DNA from: Enterococcus malodoratus ATCC 43197
GTDB taxonomy: Bacteria; Bacillota; Bacilli; Lactobacillales; Enterococcaceae
Reading direction: 5' to 3'
DNA: 64,000 nt
Assembly: GCF_000407185.1 (NCBI RefSeq)
Contig: NZ_KE136481.1
Location: forward strand, 124,001 to 188,000
Of the stretch, positions 25,100 to 35,655 are shown in pieces (within the stretch, counting starts at the first letter, position 1; each line of letters begins with the position of its first letter). The position numbers and the translations under genes are program-made. The notes beneath the pieces were generated by a model that did no database searches, had not been told where the DNA came from, and was given only the letters and a program-made list of their open reading frames with translations.

Positions 25100-26206
25100 G
25101 TGAAAAGAGTAATTGGTTTTCTTAGTATTCTGTTTTTGGTTTTAATCGGCTACTATTTACAGCCAGTTTTCTTTCCACCCGCGCAAAAAAAAGTTTCTGT
25201 AGAGCCTGCTAATCAGGTCGTTCGTCACAAGGCTTTGAAGCACCAGACGATCAAGGCTGAAGGTTATGCGAATTATATTTCGCAGCCAATCGAAAATTTT
25301 GAGCAGAGCTTTGGTCATCCGACCAAGGTGGAAGACAGCGGCTTCTTTTTTCAAACGCGTGATTATGCGTTGGAGCAAGGAATACTTGAGGTCAATGTAG
25401 AAGCGGGCAAAGTCAGCGCGATTAAAGTGATGGCTAAAAAGACCGAGATTCATCCTTTTAAGTTTGGCATGACCAGCAGTCAGCTGTCGGATAAAATCAA
25501 TTTATCCGCAGATTTCGCTTTAGCTTATGATGAAGAACCTGTGGCGATTGAACTAAGCGAGAACGATATGCGTTATCGGCCGTTAGTCGCTTTTGACAAT
25601 GGGACGTTTGCGATGCTCTTTTTCAATAGTGAGAACGAAAAAATGATTGGTGCCGTATATTTAGATATAGAAAATCTATTGCGGTTGATGCCCTATCAAA
25701 TTAATAGCGGAAATCCACTGGCCAATCGGGTGCAAGAGAGCAACCTTGACTGGAATGTCTTGAATCAGCAAAAGCAGACGCGAATGGTTGAGGCGATTAA
25801 TTACTATCGCAGTTTGCATAAACTACCAAGTTTAGCCACAGCTGATAGGTCGATGGGCGACAGCAGGAAACTGCTAAAAAGTTTTTTAACAGCACCGAAA
25901 AAAGTGTTGTCGAAAGAGCGATTAGAGGAATGGCAAACGGATCAAGGCGCTCATTTAAGCAATTTATCCTTTGAATTATCCGCAACAGAGTTTAAGGATT
26001 TAGCCAAAAATGATCGGATTGATTATGAGGATGGGCTTTTTTATTCGCCTGTGGTCGATCCCCTGTTCAATTTATTTAATTGGCTCAGTCATGCGCATTC
26101 GAAGGCGGTCTTCGATACCTCGGAGGCAGAGCTTGGCGTTGCAATTGATCAAGAAAGTATGCTAGTCTTGTTACAGGAACCAGAAAAAACAAAGGATAGT
26201 GAATAA
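25100..26206 (+). CDS. CAP-domain protein with CAP-associated N-terminal region (YlbC-like)
   Basis: The 368-residue protein has an N-terminal membrane anchor or signal (residues 3-22, VIGFLSILFLVLIGYYLQPV), a CAP-associated domain (about 60-210, with ISQPIENFEQSFGHPTKVE) and a C-terminal CAP/SCP-like domain (about 220-360, starting VEAINYYRSLHKLPSL). It is thus exported or membrane-anchored. The order relative to pyc and ylbF matches Bacillus ylbC. The usual CAP His/Glu residues are only partly apparent, so activity is uncertain. The start is GTG with TTAGGAG upstream. Its stop overlaps the ylbF start. Confidence 0.85.
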   Translation: MKRVIGFLSILFLVLIGYYLQPVFFPPAQKKVSVEPANQVVRHKALKHQTIKAEGYANYISQPIENFEQSFGHPTKVEDSGFFFQTRDYALEQGILEVNVEAGKVSAIKVMAKKTEIHPFKFGMTSSQLSDKINLSADFALAYDEEPVAIELSENDMRYRPLVAFDNGTFAMLFFNSENEKMIGAVYLDIENLLRLMPYQINSGNPLANRVQESNLDWNVLNQQKQTRMVEAINYYRSLHKLPSLATADRSMGDSRKLLKSFLTAPKKVLSKERLEEWQTDQGAHLSNLSFELSATEFKDLAKNDRIDYEDGLFYSPVVDPLFNLFNWLSHAHSKAVFDTSEAELGVAIDQESMLVLLQEPEKTKDSE

Positions 26207-26633
26207 GTTGATCATTAATGATGCTTTCTTTCAGCTGGAGGATCAGAATCAAGTCTTGATTCAGGCCATTTTAGCGAGCCAAAGCTATAAAAACTATCTG
26301 AAAACAAGAAGACGGATGAATAATAGTCCAGAAGTGGCAAAGTTGAAAAAAAACTTTCAAACGGAAAAAGATAAATTTGAACGAATCGCGGCTTACGGCG
26401 AATATGCACCTGATTTTCGACAACAGCAGCGAAATGTACGCATGAGTAAACGAGCACTAGATCTGAATGAGGAAGTTGCAGCTTTTCGCTTAGCCGAATC
26501 TGATTTTCAACGATTGTTGGATGATGTAGGCAAGTGTTTGGCGCAAACTATTTCTTCAGAAATCAAAGTGGATGCAGGAAATCCTTTTTTTGAAACAGGG
26601 AATCATAGTTGTAAGGGGAATTGTCATGGATAA
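26199..26633 (+). CDS. ylbF: YlbF/YmcA family protein (RicF-like)
   Basis: The 144-residue helical protein resembles RicF, a component of the RicA-RicF-RicT complex that carries iron-sulfur clusters and directs RNase Y cleavage in Bacillus (established knowledge). The C-terminal tail NHSCKGNCHG keeps two cysteines of the type thought to bind the cluster. The start is ambiguous: GTG 26199 is only 3 bases after AAAGGA, and TTG 26208 is 12 bases after. It overlaps the CAP gene at its 5' end and ylbG at its 3' end, so it is tightly coupled. Confidence 0.88.
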   Translation: MNKLIINDAFFQLEDQNQVLIQAILASQSYKNYLKTRRRMNNSPEVAKLKKNFQTEKDKFERIAAYGEYAPDFRQQQRNVRMSKRALDLNEEVAAFRLAESDFQRLLDDVGKCLAQTISSEIKVDAGNPFFETGNHSCKGNCHG

Positions 26634-26967
26634 TACTGAATTTGTAACGCAAAAAAGACGAGGAATGATCGTTTGGGTATATTCCTTGAAACAATTGAAA
26701 ACCTTGAAACGATATGGCTTGGTTCATTTTGTCTCAAGAAAAATGAAATATGTGGTACTGTATGTGAACGAAGAAGTTGTCGAAGAAACAGAAGAAAAAC
26801 TTCAAGCATTGCATTTCGTCCGTCAAGTGGAACGTTCATATCGACCAGATATTGAAATGAATTTTGCGGATCGGATCGGAACGAAGGCTGCTTATCAAGT
26901 AAAAGACGATGATGAGTTGGATGTTGTAGAAGCCAATACAAAGATTCGATTAGCAGAAACAGTCTAA
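26626..26967 (+). CDS. ylbG: YlbG family protein (DUF2129)
   Basis: The 113-residue cytoplasmic protein has the DUF2129 pattern RGMIVWVYSLKQLKTLKRYG, then FVSRKMKYVVLYVNEE. Its role is unknown; it is nearly always found after ylbF. The ATG at 26626 follows AAGGGG by 8 bases and overlaps the last codons of ylbF; the longer open frame upstream is not used. It ends before a 190-base gap to rsmD. Confidence 0.88.
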   Translation: MDNTEFVTQKRRGMIVWVYSLKQLKTLKRYGLVHFVSRKMKYVVLYVNEEVVEETEEKLQALHFVRQVERSYRPDIEMNFADRIGTKAAYQVKDDDELDVVEANTKIRLAETV

Positions 26968-27155
26968 GTTAAGGTGAAAAATGTCTGATTTGTTCAAACA
27001 TTTTTCATCTTTTTCTTTGATAATAGAGAGACAAATTAGTTTTACTGCTGTCTATCATTCAAAAATAGTAAGCAGAAGAGATGCGAAAGTTTAGCTCATT
27101 TTTCCCCCGAAAATTGAGTTTGTTCAGCACGAATAACGAGAGGGGCATGAGAGTC

Positions 27156-29239
<2,084 letters not shown>

Positions 29240-29246
29240 GCTTTTG

Positions 29247-29284
29247 AACGAGTGTTGGACAGATTGTCTGGCACTCGTTTTTTG
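29247..29284 (+). terminator. ylbL terminator
   Basis: An 8-bp outer stem (29247-29254 with 29272-29279) has an inner GACA/TGTC pairing and a following T-run. Confidence 0.8.
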
Positions 29285-29340
29285 TTAAAATAGGCGGCCA
29301 ATCGAGTTCGATTGCGTACTTTAAGCAAAAGGAGGCCGTT

Positions 29341-29946
29341 ATGAAAGAGTACTTAAAGAAATATCCCTATTTGCTTGCGATACCAGTGATTTTGGCAGCC
29401 GCTGCCTGCTTCTTTTTGCTCAGAGAACCTGAGAAACCAGCAGCAGATCCTATGCTTTTTTCTACCCAAAGCAGCGTTCAAGTAACCAAAGAATCCAGTC
29501 AGCAAGAATGGTATGTTGATGTCAAAGGAGCCGTCAAAAAAACAGGAATGTATCGTATTACACAGGGGATGCGCCTAATGGATGCGATTGATCTGGCTGG
29601 CGGTTTTACGGAGGAAGCGGATCAGAATCAAGTCAATTTTTCTAAATTACTGACCGATCAGGAAATTATCTATGTGCCAAAAGCTGGTGAGGAAATCCCA
29701 GCGATCAACGAAACAGCACAACAGCCGGCGGGAACGACGTCCTCAGGATCAGACAAAAAAATCAATATCAACACGGCAGATGCCAATCAGCTGCAGGAGC
29801 TATCCGGTATCGGGGAAAAGAAGGCCGCAGACATTATCAAATATCGTGAAGAAAATGGCAGCTTCACCGCGGTAGAGGATCTGACGAAGGTATCCGGCAT
29901 TGGTGAAAAGACGCTTGAAAATCTGAAGGAGTCGATTACAATATAA
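29341..29946 (+). CDS. comEA: Competence DNA-binding protein ComEA
   Basis: The 201-residue protein is anchored by an N-terminal membrane helix (about residues 11-29), followed by a linker, an SLBB domain (about 59-118, VDVKGAVKKTGMYRITQGM) and a C-terminal helix-hairpin-helix pair (about 139-201, INTADANQLQELSGIGEKKA). It binds incoming double-stranded DNA outside the cell during transformation. Ribosome binding site is AAAGGAGG. comEB and comEC normally follow directly; here an MFS gene intervenes and a decayed copy of this gene's 3' end lies at 31528-31682. Confidence 0.95.
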   Translation: MKEYLKKYPYLLAIPVILAAAACFFLLREPEKPAADPMLFSTQSSVQVTKESSQQEWYVDVKGAVKKTGMYRITQGMRLMDAIDLAGGFTEEADQNQVNFSKLLTDQEIIYVPKAGEEIPAINETAQQPAGTTSSGSDKKININTADANQLQELSGIGEKKAADIIKYREENGSFTAVEDLTKVSGIGEKTLENLKESITI

Positions 29947-30076
29947 GAAAGAACTAAATTGACTCGAGTAGTTTGCGTGTGATTCCTTTTTTCTCGGCAT
30001 AAATATAAAACGCTTACTTTCGAAGCATTAGTGAATAAAGACCGACGCATATTTAACAATAAGGAGCTGAGTACAC

Positions 30077-30103
30077 ATGAAAATGATTCGATTACCTTGT
30101 TAA
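30077..30103 (+). CDS. Putative 8-residue leader peptide (MKMIRLPC) upstream of the MFS gene
   Basis: The mini-ORF has ATG at 30077, an AAGGAG 10 bases upstream (30061-30066) and a TAA at 30101. It lies 75 bases ahead of the MFS start. Between them CTCCC (30132-30136) can pair with GGGAG (30164-30168), which is part of the MFS ribosome binding site, with a nested 6-bp stem at 30144-30149/30156-30161. This resembles the translational attenuators of antibiotic-resistance genes, where ribosome stalling on the leader frees the downstream site. The function is inferred. Confidence 0.4.
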   Translation: MKMIRLPC

Positions 30104-30131
30104 AACAAAACTAGAAATAGGGTTCGAGGAT

Positions 30132-30168
30132 CTCCCAAAAATATTGTTTGCTTAAGAACAAAAGGGAG
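30132..30168 (+). promoter_or_regulatory. Stem-loop that could sequester the MFS ribosome binding site
   Basis: The outer stem CTCCC/GGGAG covers the core of GGGAGGT, the MFS Shine-Dalgarno sequence. The nested stem TTGTTT/GAACAA with a 6-base loop closes the structure. Pairing is direct from sequence; regulation is inferred. Confidence 0.45.
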
Positions 30169-30177
30169 GTTCTAAAA

Positions 30178-31383
30178 GTGGAAACATTTAATGTAAAGAT
30201 ATTGTATTGCTACAAATTCATGAGCCACTGCTTGCCAATTTATGCTTTTTATACACTCTTGTTCCTCGAGAGGAATATGAATCTATCCGCAATTGCCGTT
30301 CTCATTTCACTGTGGAGCGCGTTCAGCATATTGTTCGAAATTCCATCCGGTGTTTTGGCCGATCGGTGGAATCGAAGAAATATGCTGGTTGTTGCGGCAC
30401 TTGTAGAAGGAGCTTGCTTTTTTATCTGGTCCTTTTCCGATTCATTTGCTTTGTTTGCCCTCGGATTTTTCTTTTGGGCGATCGGCAACGCATTTGTTTC
30501 TGGTACCGAGGAAAGCTTGATTTATGACAATTTAAAAAGTGATGGCCGTGAAGACCAATTCAGCACAGTCTATGGTTGGAGCCGTTTTTTTGCAAATATT
30601 GGAAATTTAGTCGGGATCGCCGCAAGCGGTGTGCTGGTCACCTTCATCAGTATAGAAAAAATCTCGCTGCTTTCAGCGGGGATTTGTTTGTTCAACGCCG
30701 TGCTTGCTTCAAGGCTAAGAGAGAGAAATTATTATGCAAGTCAGTTGAATAAAACAGCGATTGCCGTTCAACGAACAGCTAAAGATGCGATACAACTGTT
30801 CCGAGAGAACCAAAGCTCTTTGTTGATACTTGCTTTTTTAATCTTATTCGCCAGCCTCGTAACCTATTTGGATGAGTTCGATGCATTGGTTGTCAATGAT
30901 TTTAAGGTAGATACGTATTGGGTCAGTGTATTTTTGACCATGCGGTTCATTTTTATTTTCATTGGTGATTTATTGGCGCCAATAATAGACAGAAAATGGC
31001 AATCCTTTAAGCTGGTGTTTCTTTTGTATGGTCTTGGAGGAATTTTCTTAGCAGTGTTTTCTGCTCTTTGGCGGCCTTATGCAATTGCTGTTTTCGGCTT
31101 GGCGATGATGGTGATGTCGATTTCTGAATTGCTGTTTATCAAGTCTTTGCAGGAAGCTGTCGAAGACGAGGGAAGAGCAACCGTCATGTCCTTTTATGGA
31201 GCGGGACAAAATGTAATAATGATTTTCTTTAGTTTGATCTATGGTCTTTTGACAAGATTAGTAACTATCCAAACGGCTTATCTGCTCTTTTCTGTTTATG
31301 CCATGGTTGGAGCAGCGGTCTTTTTCCTAGTTTTCAGTTTGATCAAAAAAACAGCAGTGGCTAAGGGGAAACAAAACGATTAA
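30178..31383 (+). CDS. MFS transporter, probable drug or metabolite exporter
   Basis: The 401-residue protein has about twelve hydrophobic segments and the MFS motif A region GVLADRWNRRNML between helices 2 and 3. The GTG at 30178 follows GGGAGGT by 7 bases. The family includes macrolide and tetracycline type effluxers, but no specific member is recognised. It sits between comEA and comEB, where competence operons have no such gene, and is bounded on the right by its own terminator and a comEA remnant. The leader ORF and hairpin upstream suggest induction by a ribosome-acting compound (inference). Confidence 0.85.
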   Translation: METFNVKILYCYKFMSHCLPIYAFYTLLFLERNMNLSAIAVLISLWSAFSILFEIPSGVLADRWNRRNMLVVAALVEGACFFIWSFSDSFALFALGFFFWAIGNAFVSGTEESLIYDNLKSDGREDQFSTVYGWSRFFANIGNLVGIAASGVLVTFISIEKISLLSAGICLFNAVLASRLRERNYYASQLNKTAIAVQRTAKDAIQLFRENQSSLLILAFLILFASLVTYLDEFDALVVNDFKVDTYWVSVFLTMRFIFIFIGDLLAPIIDRKWQSFKLVFLLYGLGGIFLAVFSALWRPYAIAVFGLAMMVMSISELLFIKSLQEAVEDEGRATVMSFYGAGQNVIMIFFSLIYGLLTRLVTIQTAYLLFSVYAMVGAAVFFLVFSLIKKTAVAKGKQND

Positions 31384-31398
31384 TCTTTAATAGGTAGG

Positions 31399-31435
31399 AA
31401 AAAGTGATGACTTATGGATGAGTCATCACTTTTTT
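31399..31435 (+). terminator. Terminator of the MFS gene
   Basis: A perfect 14-bp stem (31399-31412 with 31421-31434) is followed by T. It separates comEB/comEC from upstream transcription. A second small hairpin (31440-31457) follows. Confidence 0.85.
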
Positions 31436-31527
31436 GTGCCCCTTTGATTGACCAAAGGTTTTAACTGGAAAAAAGCACTCGTTCTAAATTGCGTAATTTA
31501 TTTTAAACAGCAGAATAGAATGCACAA

Positions 31528-31682
31528 GCTATCGGTAAAAAGAAAGCCGCAGATATCATCAACTACCGCGAAGAGAAATGGCAGTTTTCTTCGCGTTGAG
31601 GGATTTGATGAAAGTATCAGCGATCAGCGAAAAAGACGCTTGAAAATTTGAAGCACTCGATTACAATATAAGAAAGATCGAA
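31528..31682 (+). pseudogene. comEA: Decayed duplicate of the comEA 3' end
   Basis: This stretch aligns with comEA 29802-29957: GGTAAAAAGAAAGCCGCAGA matches the helix-hairpin-helix coding region, AAAGACGCTTGAAAAT recurs, and the last 21 bases across the stop codon (31657-31677) are identical to 29932-29952. Small insertions and deletions break the frame, for example GAAGAGAAATGGC against GAAGAAAATGGC, so it does not encode the domain. It is directly upstream of comEB, the place where the real comEA end should be. It therefore marks the original junction before the MFS segment was inserted. Confidence 0.85.
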
Positions 31683-31698
31683 AGTGAGGACGAACAAT

Positions 31699-32190
31699 TT
31701 GACGACTGAAAGAATACCTTGGGATCAATATTTCATGGCGCAAGCCGTTTTACTATCATTAAGAAGCACGTGTACTCGCTTGGAAGTAGGCGCGACAATC
31801 GTGCGAGATAAACGGATTATCGCTGGCGGCTATAACGGCTCCGTCAGCGGGGATGTACACTGTATGGATGATGGCTGCTACATTGTCGATGGACACTGTC
31901 TGCGGACGATCCATGCGGAAATGAATGCCATTTTACAATGTGCTAAATTGGGCATCGCCACTGACCAAGCGGAAGTTTACGTGACTCATTTTCCTTGTTT
32001 GGCCTGTACGAAAGCTTTGCTGCAGGCGGGGATCAAAAAGATTCACTATTTGAAAGATTATCGCAATGATCCTTACGCGATCGAGCTGATCAACCAAGTT
32101 GGCGCCAGTGCTCATCAGGTTCACTTGGAGAGTAAATACTTCAGCAAACTGCAATTAGGAGAAGATGCTGCCACATCACCAAAAGGATAG
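31699..32190 (+). CDS. comEB: ComEB, dCMP deaminase family protein
   Basis: The 163-residue zinc-dependent cytidine/deoxycytidylate deaminase fold has the zinc motifs HAEMNAI and PCLACTKAL and the N-terminal WDQYFMAQAVLLSLRSTC. The TTG at 31699 follows GTGAGGA by 8 bases; an alternative GTG at 31684 lies inside that site. It follows the comEA remnant rather than comEA itself. Its exact role in competence is unclear in Bacillus, where it is dispensable for uptake. It precedes comEC by 17 bases. Confidence 0.93.
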   Translation: MTTERIPWDQYFMAQAVLLSLRSTCTRLEVGATIVRDKRIIAGGYNGSVSGDVHCMDDGCYIVDGHCLRTIHAEMNAILQCAKLGIATDQAEVYVTHFPCLACTKALLQAGIKKIHYLKDYRNDPYAIELINQVGASAHQVHLESKYFSKLQLGEDAATSPKG

Positions 32191-32207
32191 CGGCTGTTCG
32201 GAATTAT

Positions 32208-34415
32208 TTGGTTTTACCGATTTTGGCTGCGATTCTATTTGCGAGCCTGATTTATCAGTTCAATCTATGGCTGCTTGTTTTATTGAGTATTTTAATGATT
32301 CGAATCCTCTGCATGAAAAACCGTAAGCTGTTAGGGCTGGTTTTTTTGTGCAGTCTTTTTATTGGTTTACGAACGTATTATTATGTCAACCAATTGGATA
32401 ATACCGCAAAAATTTTCACCCATCAATTAGTCAAGGTTCAGTCTGACTCGGTAAAAGTTGACGGGAATTTCTTAAAGCTGATTGGAAAAATTAAAGGCAA
32501 GAAATATTTAGTGTACTATTCGTTGAAATCACCAGAGGAAAAAAAACGATGGACCTGCAGAGAACTGCCGAATGTACTATTAATCGATGGCGAGTCAGAA
32601 GCATTTGACAGTGCCAGAAATTTGAACGGCTTTGATGAAAAGAAGTATTATCAAAGTCTCGGCATTAGTCAGATCATCCAAGTCGAGTCTTTAAAACCAT
32701 CAAGACAAAAGCAGCTGACATTAAGCGGCTTGCGCCAACAATTAATCTGGCGGATTGATCAGCAGTATTCCCAACGTTTAGCCAGTTACATTAAAGCGTT
32801 AGTGATTGGATATAAGGATACACAGTTCGCTGAATATACTGCACCGTTTAAAACAACGGGACTGCTTCATTTATTTACTCTATCCGGACTTCATATTCAG
32901 TTTTATTTGGGCGGCTTGCATTTATTGCTGAAAAGAGGGAGGCTGATCCGAGAATCGCGTTTAGCCATCTTGAGTGCGGTTGGTCTTTGTCTGATTTTTT
33001 TGACTGGCGGCAGCTTCAGTACGATCAGAGCTGTTTTGAGCTTCTTGATTGCTTTTGCCTGTTTAACTTTTGACATTTCACTTTCTAAACTCGACCAATG
33101 GAGTCTCATGTTGTTTCTATTGGTCTCTTGTTTTCCGTTGGTATTTTGGTCTATTGGTGCTCAATTGAGTCTTTATTTTTCTTTGCTGCTGCTGTATCTC
33201 AGCGATGCACGGCTCAAGACTTGGCAGCAAATCCTCCTGTTTTCGATTCTCTCACTGCCAATGCTGATTTATAGCTTCAGCGAGTGGACGATTATTGGCG
33301 GGTTATTTACCTTGCTGCTGTTTCCAATTTTCGAGTGGGTGATTCTGCCAGGCTGTTTATTGCTCTTCCTAGGCTGCTTTTTACCAATGCCGTCTTTTTT
33401 CAGTCTGCTATTAGATACCTCATTTCAGCTGCTGGAAAGATTTCTAGCCTTTGCTGCTTTTCCTAATCTGATCATCGGTCGACCGACATTTCTAATTATG
33501 CTGGCTTTGTTGTTTTTGGTCTTTTCAATGATTGATCATCTGAAATATCGGCAAAAATTTTATTGGCAGCTGGCAGCAGCTATCTTACTATTGGTTTCCA
33601 TTTCTTTTTCCGCTAATGGGATGGTGGCCTTTGTAGATGTCGGCCAAGGGGATAGTATTTTTATCAAATTACCGTTTAAGCAGGAAACGTTTCTAATCGA
33701 TACCGGTGGCCGGTTGAAGTTCAAGCAGAAGAAATGGCAGGCGCGTCAACAAAAGCAGCCTTCTGATTATAATCTTCTGCCGTTTTTGAAATCGCTCGGG
33801 TGCAGTCGCATTGATCATTTGCTGATCACGCATAATGACGCCGATCATATGGGCGAGCTGGTCCATGTGCTCGATGAGATCAAGGTTAAGCATCTTTATT
33901 TAGCAAAGGGCTCGCAGATGGAAATAAGAAACCTGCTAGAACCAATAAGAGGAACGACGATTCATCTAGTGAAGACAGGAGATACGATCGGCGAACATTT
34001 AAGGCTGCGGGTATTGTCGCCAGAAGCAAGTCAAGGTGAAAACAACGATTCACTAGTTGCTTATTTTTCACTGAATCAGCAACGTTTCTTATTAACTGGA
34101 GATTTGGAAATTGCCGGTGAAGAAAAACTGATTGAAAATTATCCGCAGCTCAAAACCGATTTTCTAAAAATCGGACATCACGGCAGCAACACCTCAACTG
34201 GGGAAGAACTGCTGAAAAAGACAGAGCCTAAATATGCCATTATCTCAGCTGGAAAAAACAATCGTTATGGTCATCCGACAGAGGAGACATTGGCCAAATT
34301 GAAGAAGCGTCAAATCAAGGTATTTCGGACCGATCAGCAAGGAATGATCTACTATCAATGGTCTGTCCTGACGAATCGAGGAGAAATCAAACTCTTAATA
34401 GATTTTCTCGATTAA
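32208..34415 (+). CDS. comEC: ComEC/Rec2 DNA-uptake channel
   Basis: The 735-residue polytopic membrane protein forms the channel through which one DNA strand enters during transformation. The competence domain with FTLSGLHIQFYLGGLH lies near residue 225, followed by several membrane helices and a C-terminal metallo-beta-lactamase-like domain (about 480-735; VDVGQGDSIFI, ITHNDADHMGE, GHHGSNTST). Full length, no frameshift. The start is uncertain: TTG 32208 has no well-spaced ribosome binding site, and no other ATG/GTG/TTG is in frame after AAAAGGA. An intact comEC argues the machinery is, or recently was, functional. Confidence 0.92.
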   Translation: MVLPILAAILFASLIYQFNLWLLVLLSILMIRILCMKNRKLLGLVFLCSLFIGLRTYYYVNQLDNTAKIFTHQLVKVQSDSVKVDGNFLKLIGKIKGKKYLVYYSLKSPEEKKRWTCRELPNVLLIDGESEAFDSARNLNGFDEKKYYQSLGISQIIQVESLKPSRQKQLTLSGLRQQLIWRIDQQYSQRLASYIKALVIGYKDTQFAEYTAPFKTTGLLHLFTLSGLHIQFYLGGLHLLLKRGRLIRESRLAILSAVGLCLIFLTGGSFSTIRAVLSFLIAFACLTFDISLSKLDQWSLMLFLLVSCFPLVFWSIGAQLSLYFSLLLLYLSDARLKTWQQILLFSILSLPMLIYSFSEWTIIGGLFTLLLFPIFEWVILPGCLLLFLGCFLPMPSFFSLLLDTSFQLLERFLAFAAFPNLIIGRPTFLIMLALLFLVFSMIDHLKYRQKFYWQLAAAILLLVSISFSANGMVAFVDVGQGDSIFIKLPFKQETFLIDTGGRLKFKQKKWQARQQKQPSDYNLLPFLKSLGCSRIDHLLITHNDADHMGELVHVLDEIKVKHLYLAKGSQMEIRNLLEPIRGTTIHLVKTGDTIGEHLRLRVLSPEASQGENNDSLVAYFSLNQQRFLLTGDLEIAGEEKLIENYPQLKTDFLKIGHHGSNTSTGEELLKKTEPKYAIISAGKNNRYGHPTEETLAKLKKRQIKVFRTDQQGMIYYQWSVLTNRGEIKLLIDFLD

Positions 34416-34540
34416 TCGTGGTAGCATGAATAGTCAGGGTGCCGATTGCTCCTTACGTGAGCAACTTATTTTCCAAAGGCGCTGAAACACTAACAGATGA
34501 ACCTAAAAATATTTTTTAATAGTGAAGTAGGAGTAATGAC

Positions 34541-35569
34541 ATGAATACACAAGAAGCCCTTCAGCAAATTAGAACTGCGCCATTGAAGTCTGTCTATCTT
34601 GTTACCGGAACAGAAGATTATTTAGTTCAGGAAATTCGGCAGGCTTTTTTAGATCGAATGAAAAAGGATGACTTAGAAGAATTAAATTTCATGTCTTTCG
34701 ATATGGAGGAAAACGGCTTAGGTGCCGTGATCGATGAAGCAGAAACTTTACCGTTTTTCGGTGATTATCGACTGATTTTTGTCGAAAATCCTTACTTTTT
34801 AACCGGTGAGAAAAAAAGCAATGTCCCAGATCAAGATGTTGATGGTTTAGTCGACTATTTGAAGCAGCCGTTAGATACCTCAATTTTGGTTTTCTGGGCA
34901 AATTATCCGAAACTTGATGCTCGGAAAAAAATCACCAAAGCTTTGAAAAAGACGGCGGTGATTGAAGCAGCCCCGCTGCAGGAACGCGACCTGCGCAATT
35001 TCTTACAGCGTTATATCAGTAATGAGAATGTGAAAATCTCAAAAGAAGCTTTTGATTTATTCCTGCGTTTGACAGACTTCGATCTTTCAAAAGCGATGAA
35101 TGAAATCGAAAAATTATTACTGCTGGCTGGCGAAGGCGGAACGATCACGCTTCAACTGGTTCAAGATCTTGTTCCTAAAACGCTGGAGCATAATATTTTT
35201 GAGTTGACGGAGCAGATTTTGAAGGGCGACACAGAGAAGGCTTATCAAACGTATGAAGAGCTGCATTTACAAGGCGAAGAGACGATTAAATTGACGGCCA
35301 TCTTAATCGGACAGATCCGTTTGCTGCTGCAAACGAAATTACTGCAAAAAAATGGCTATCAGCAGGCCAATATTGCGGAAACATTGGGTGTCCATCCTTA
35401 TCGGGTAAAATTAGCGATGCAGCAGGTGGCTAAGTTCCCGTTGAATCTATTGGTCTCAATGTATGATGAATTGGTTGAAAACGATTATGAGGTAAAAACA
35501 GGACAGGCCGACAAAGAGATGAACTTCCAATTGTTCATCTTGAAGACAACCGAAAAAATTAAAAAATAA
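34541..35569 (+). CDS. holA: DNA polymerase III subunit delta
   Basis: The 342-residue clamp-loader wrench subunit opens the beta sliding clamp. It has the AAA+-like N-terminal domain (YLVTGTEDYLVQEIRQAFLD), the middle segment with NYPKLDARKKITKALKKTA and the C-terminal collar domain with LHLQGEETIKLTAILIGQIR. The ATG has GTAGGAGT upstream. A small hairpin (34446-34463) lies in the gap to comEC. In related genomes holA is next to rpsT; here the PFOR cluster separates them. Confidence 0.95.
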   Translation: MNTQEALQQIRTAPLKSVYLVTGTEDYLVQEIRQAFLDRMKKDDLEELNFMSFDMEENGLGAVIDEAETLPFFGDYRLIFVENPYFLTGEKKSNVPDQDVDGLVDYLKQPLDTSILVFWANYPKLDARKKITKALKKTAVIEAAPLQERDLRNFLQRYISNENVKISKEAFDLFLRLTDFDLSKAMNEIEKLLLLAGEGGTITLQLVQDLVPKTLEHNIFELTEQILKGDTEKAYQTYEELHLQGEETIKLTAILIGQIRLLLQTKLLQKNGYQQANIAETLGVHPYRVKLAMQQVAKFPLNLLVSMYDELVENDYEVKTGQADKEMNFQLFILKTTEKIKK

Positions 35570-35610
35570 GAAGAAAATAGAATCGAATGATCTATTGCTC
35601 ACTTTTATGA

Positions 35611-35655
35611 AAGAATCGACAGACAAATTATTTTGTCCTGTCGATTCTTTTTTTG
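35611..35655 (+). terminator. holA terminator
   Basis: A 12-bp stem (35611-35622 with 35638-35649) extends through a single bulged C into a further 5 bp, followed by seven or more T. Confidence 0.9.
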
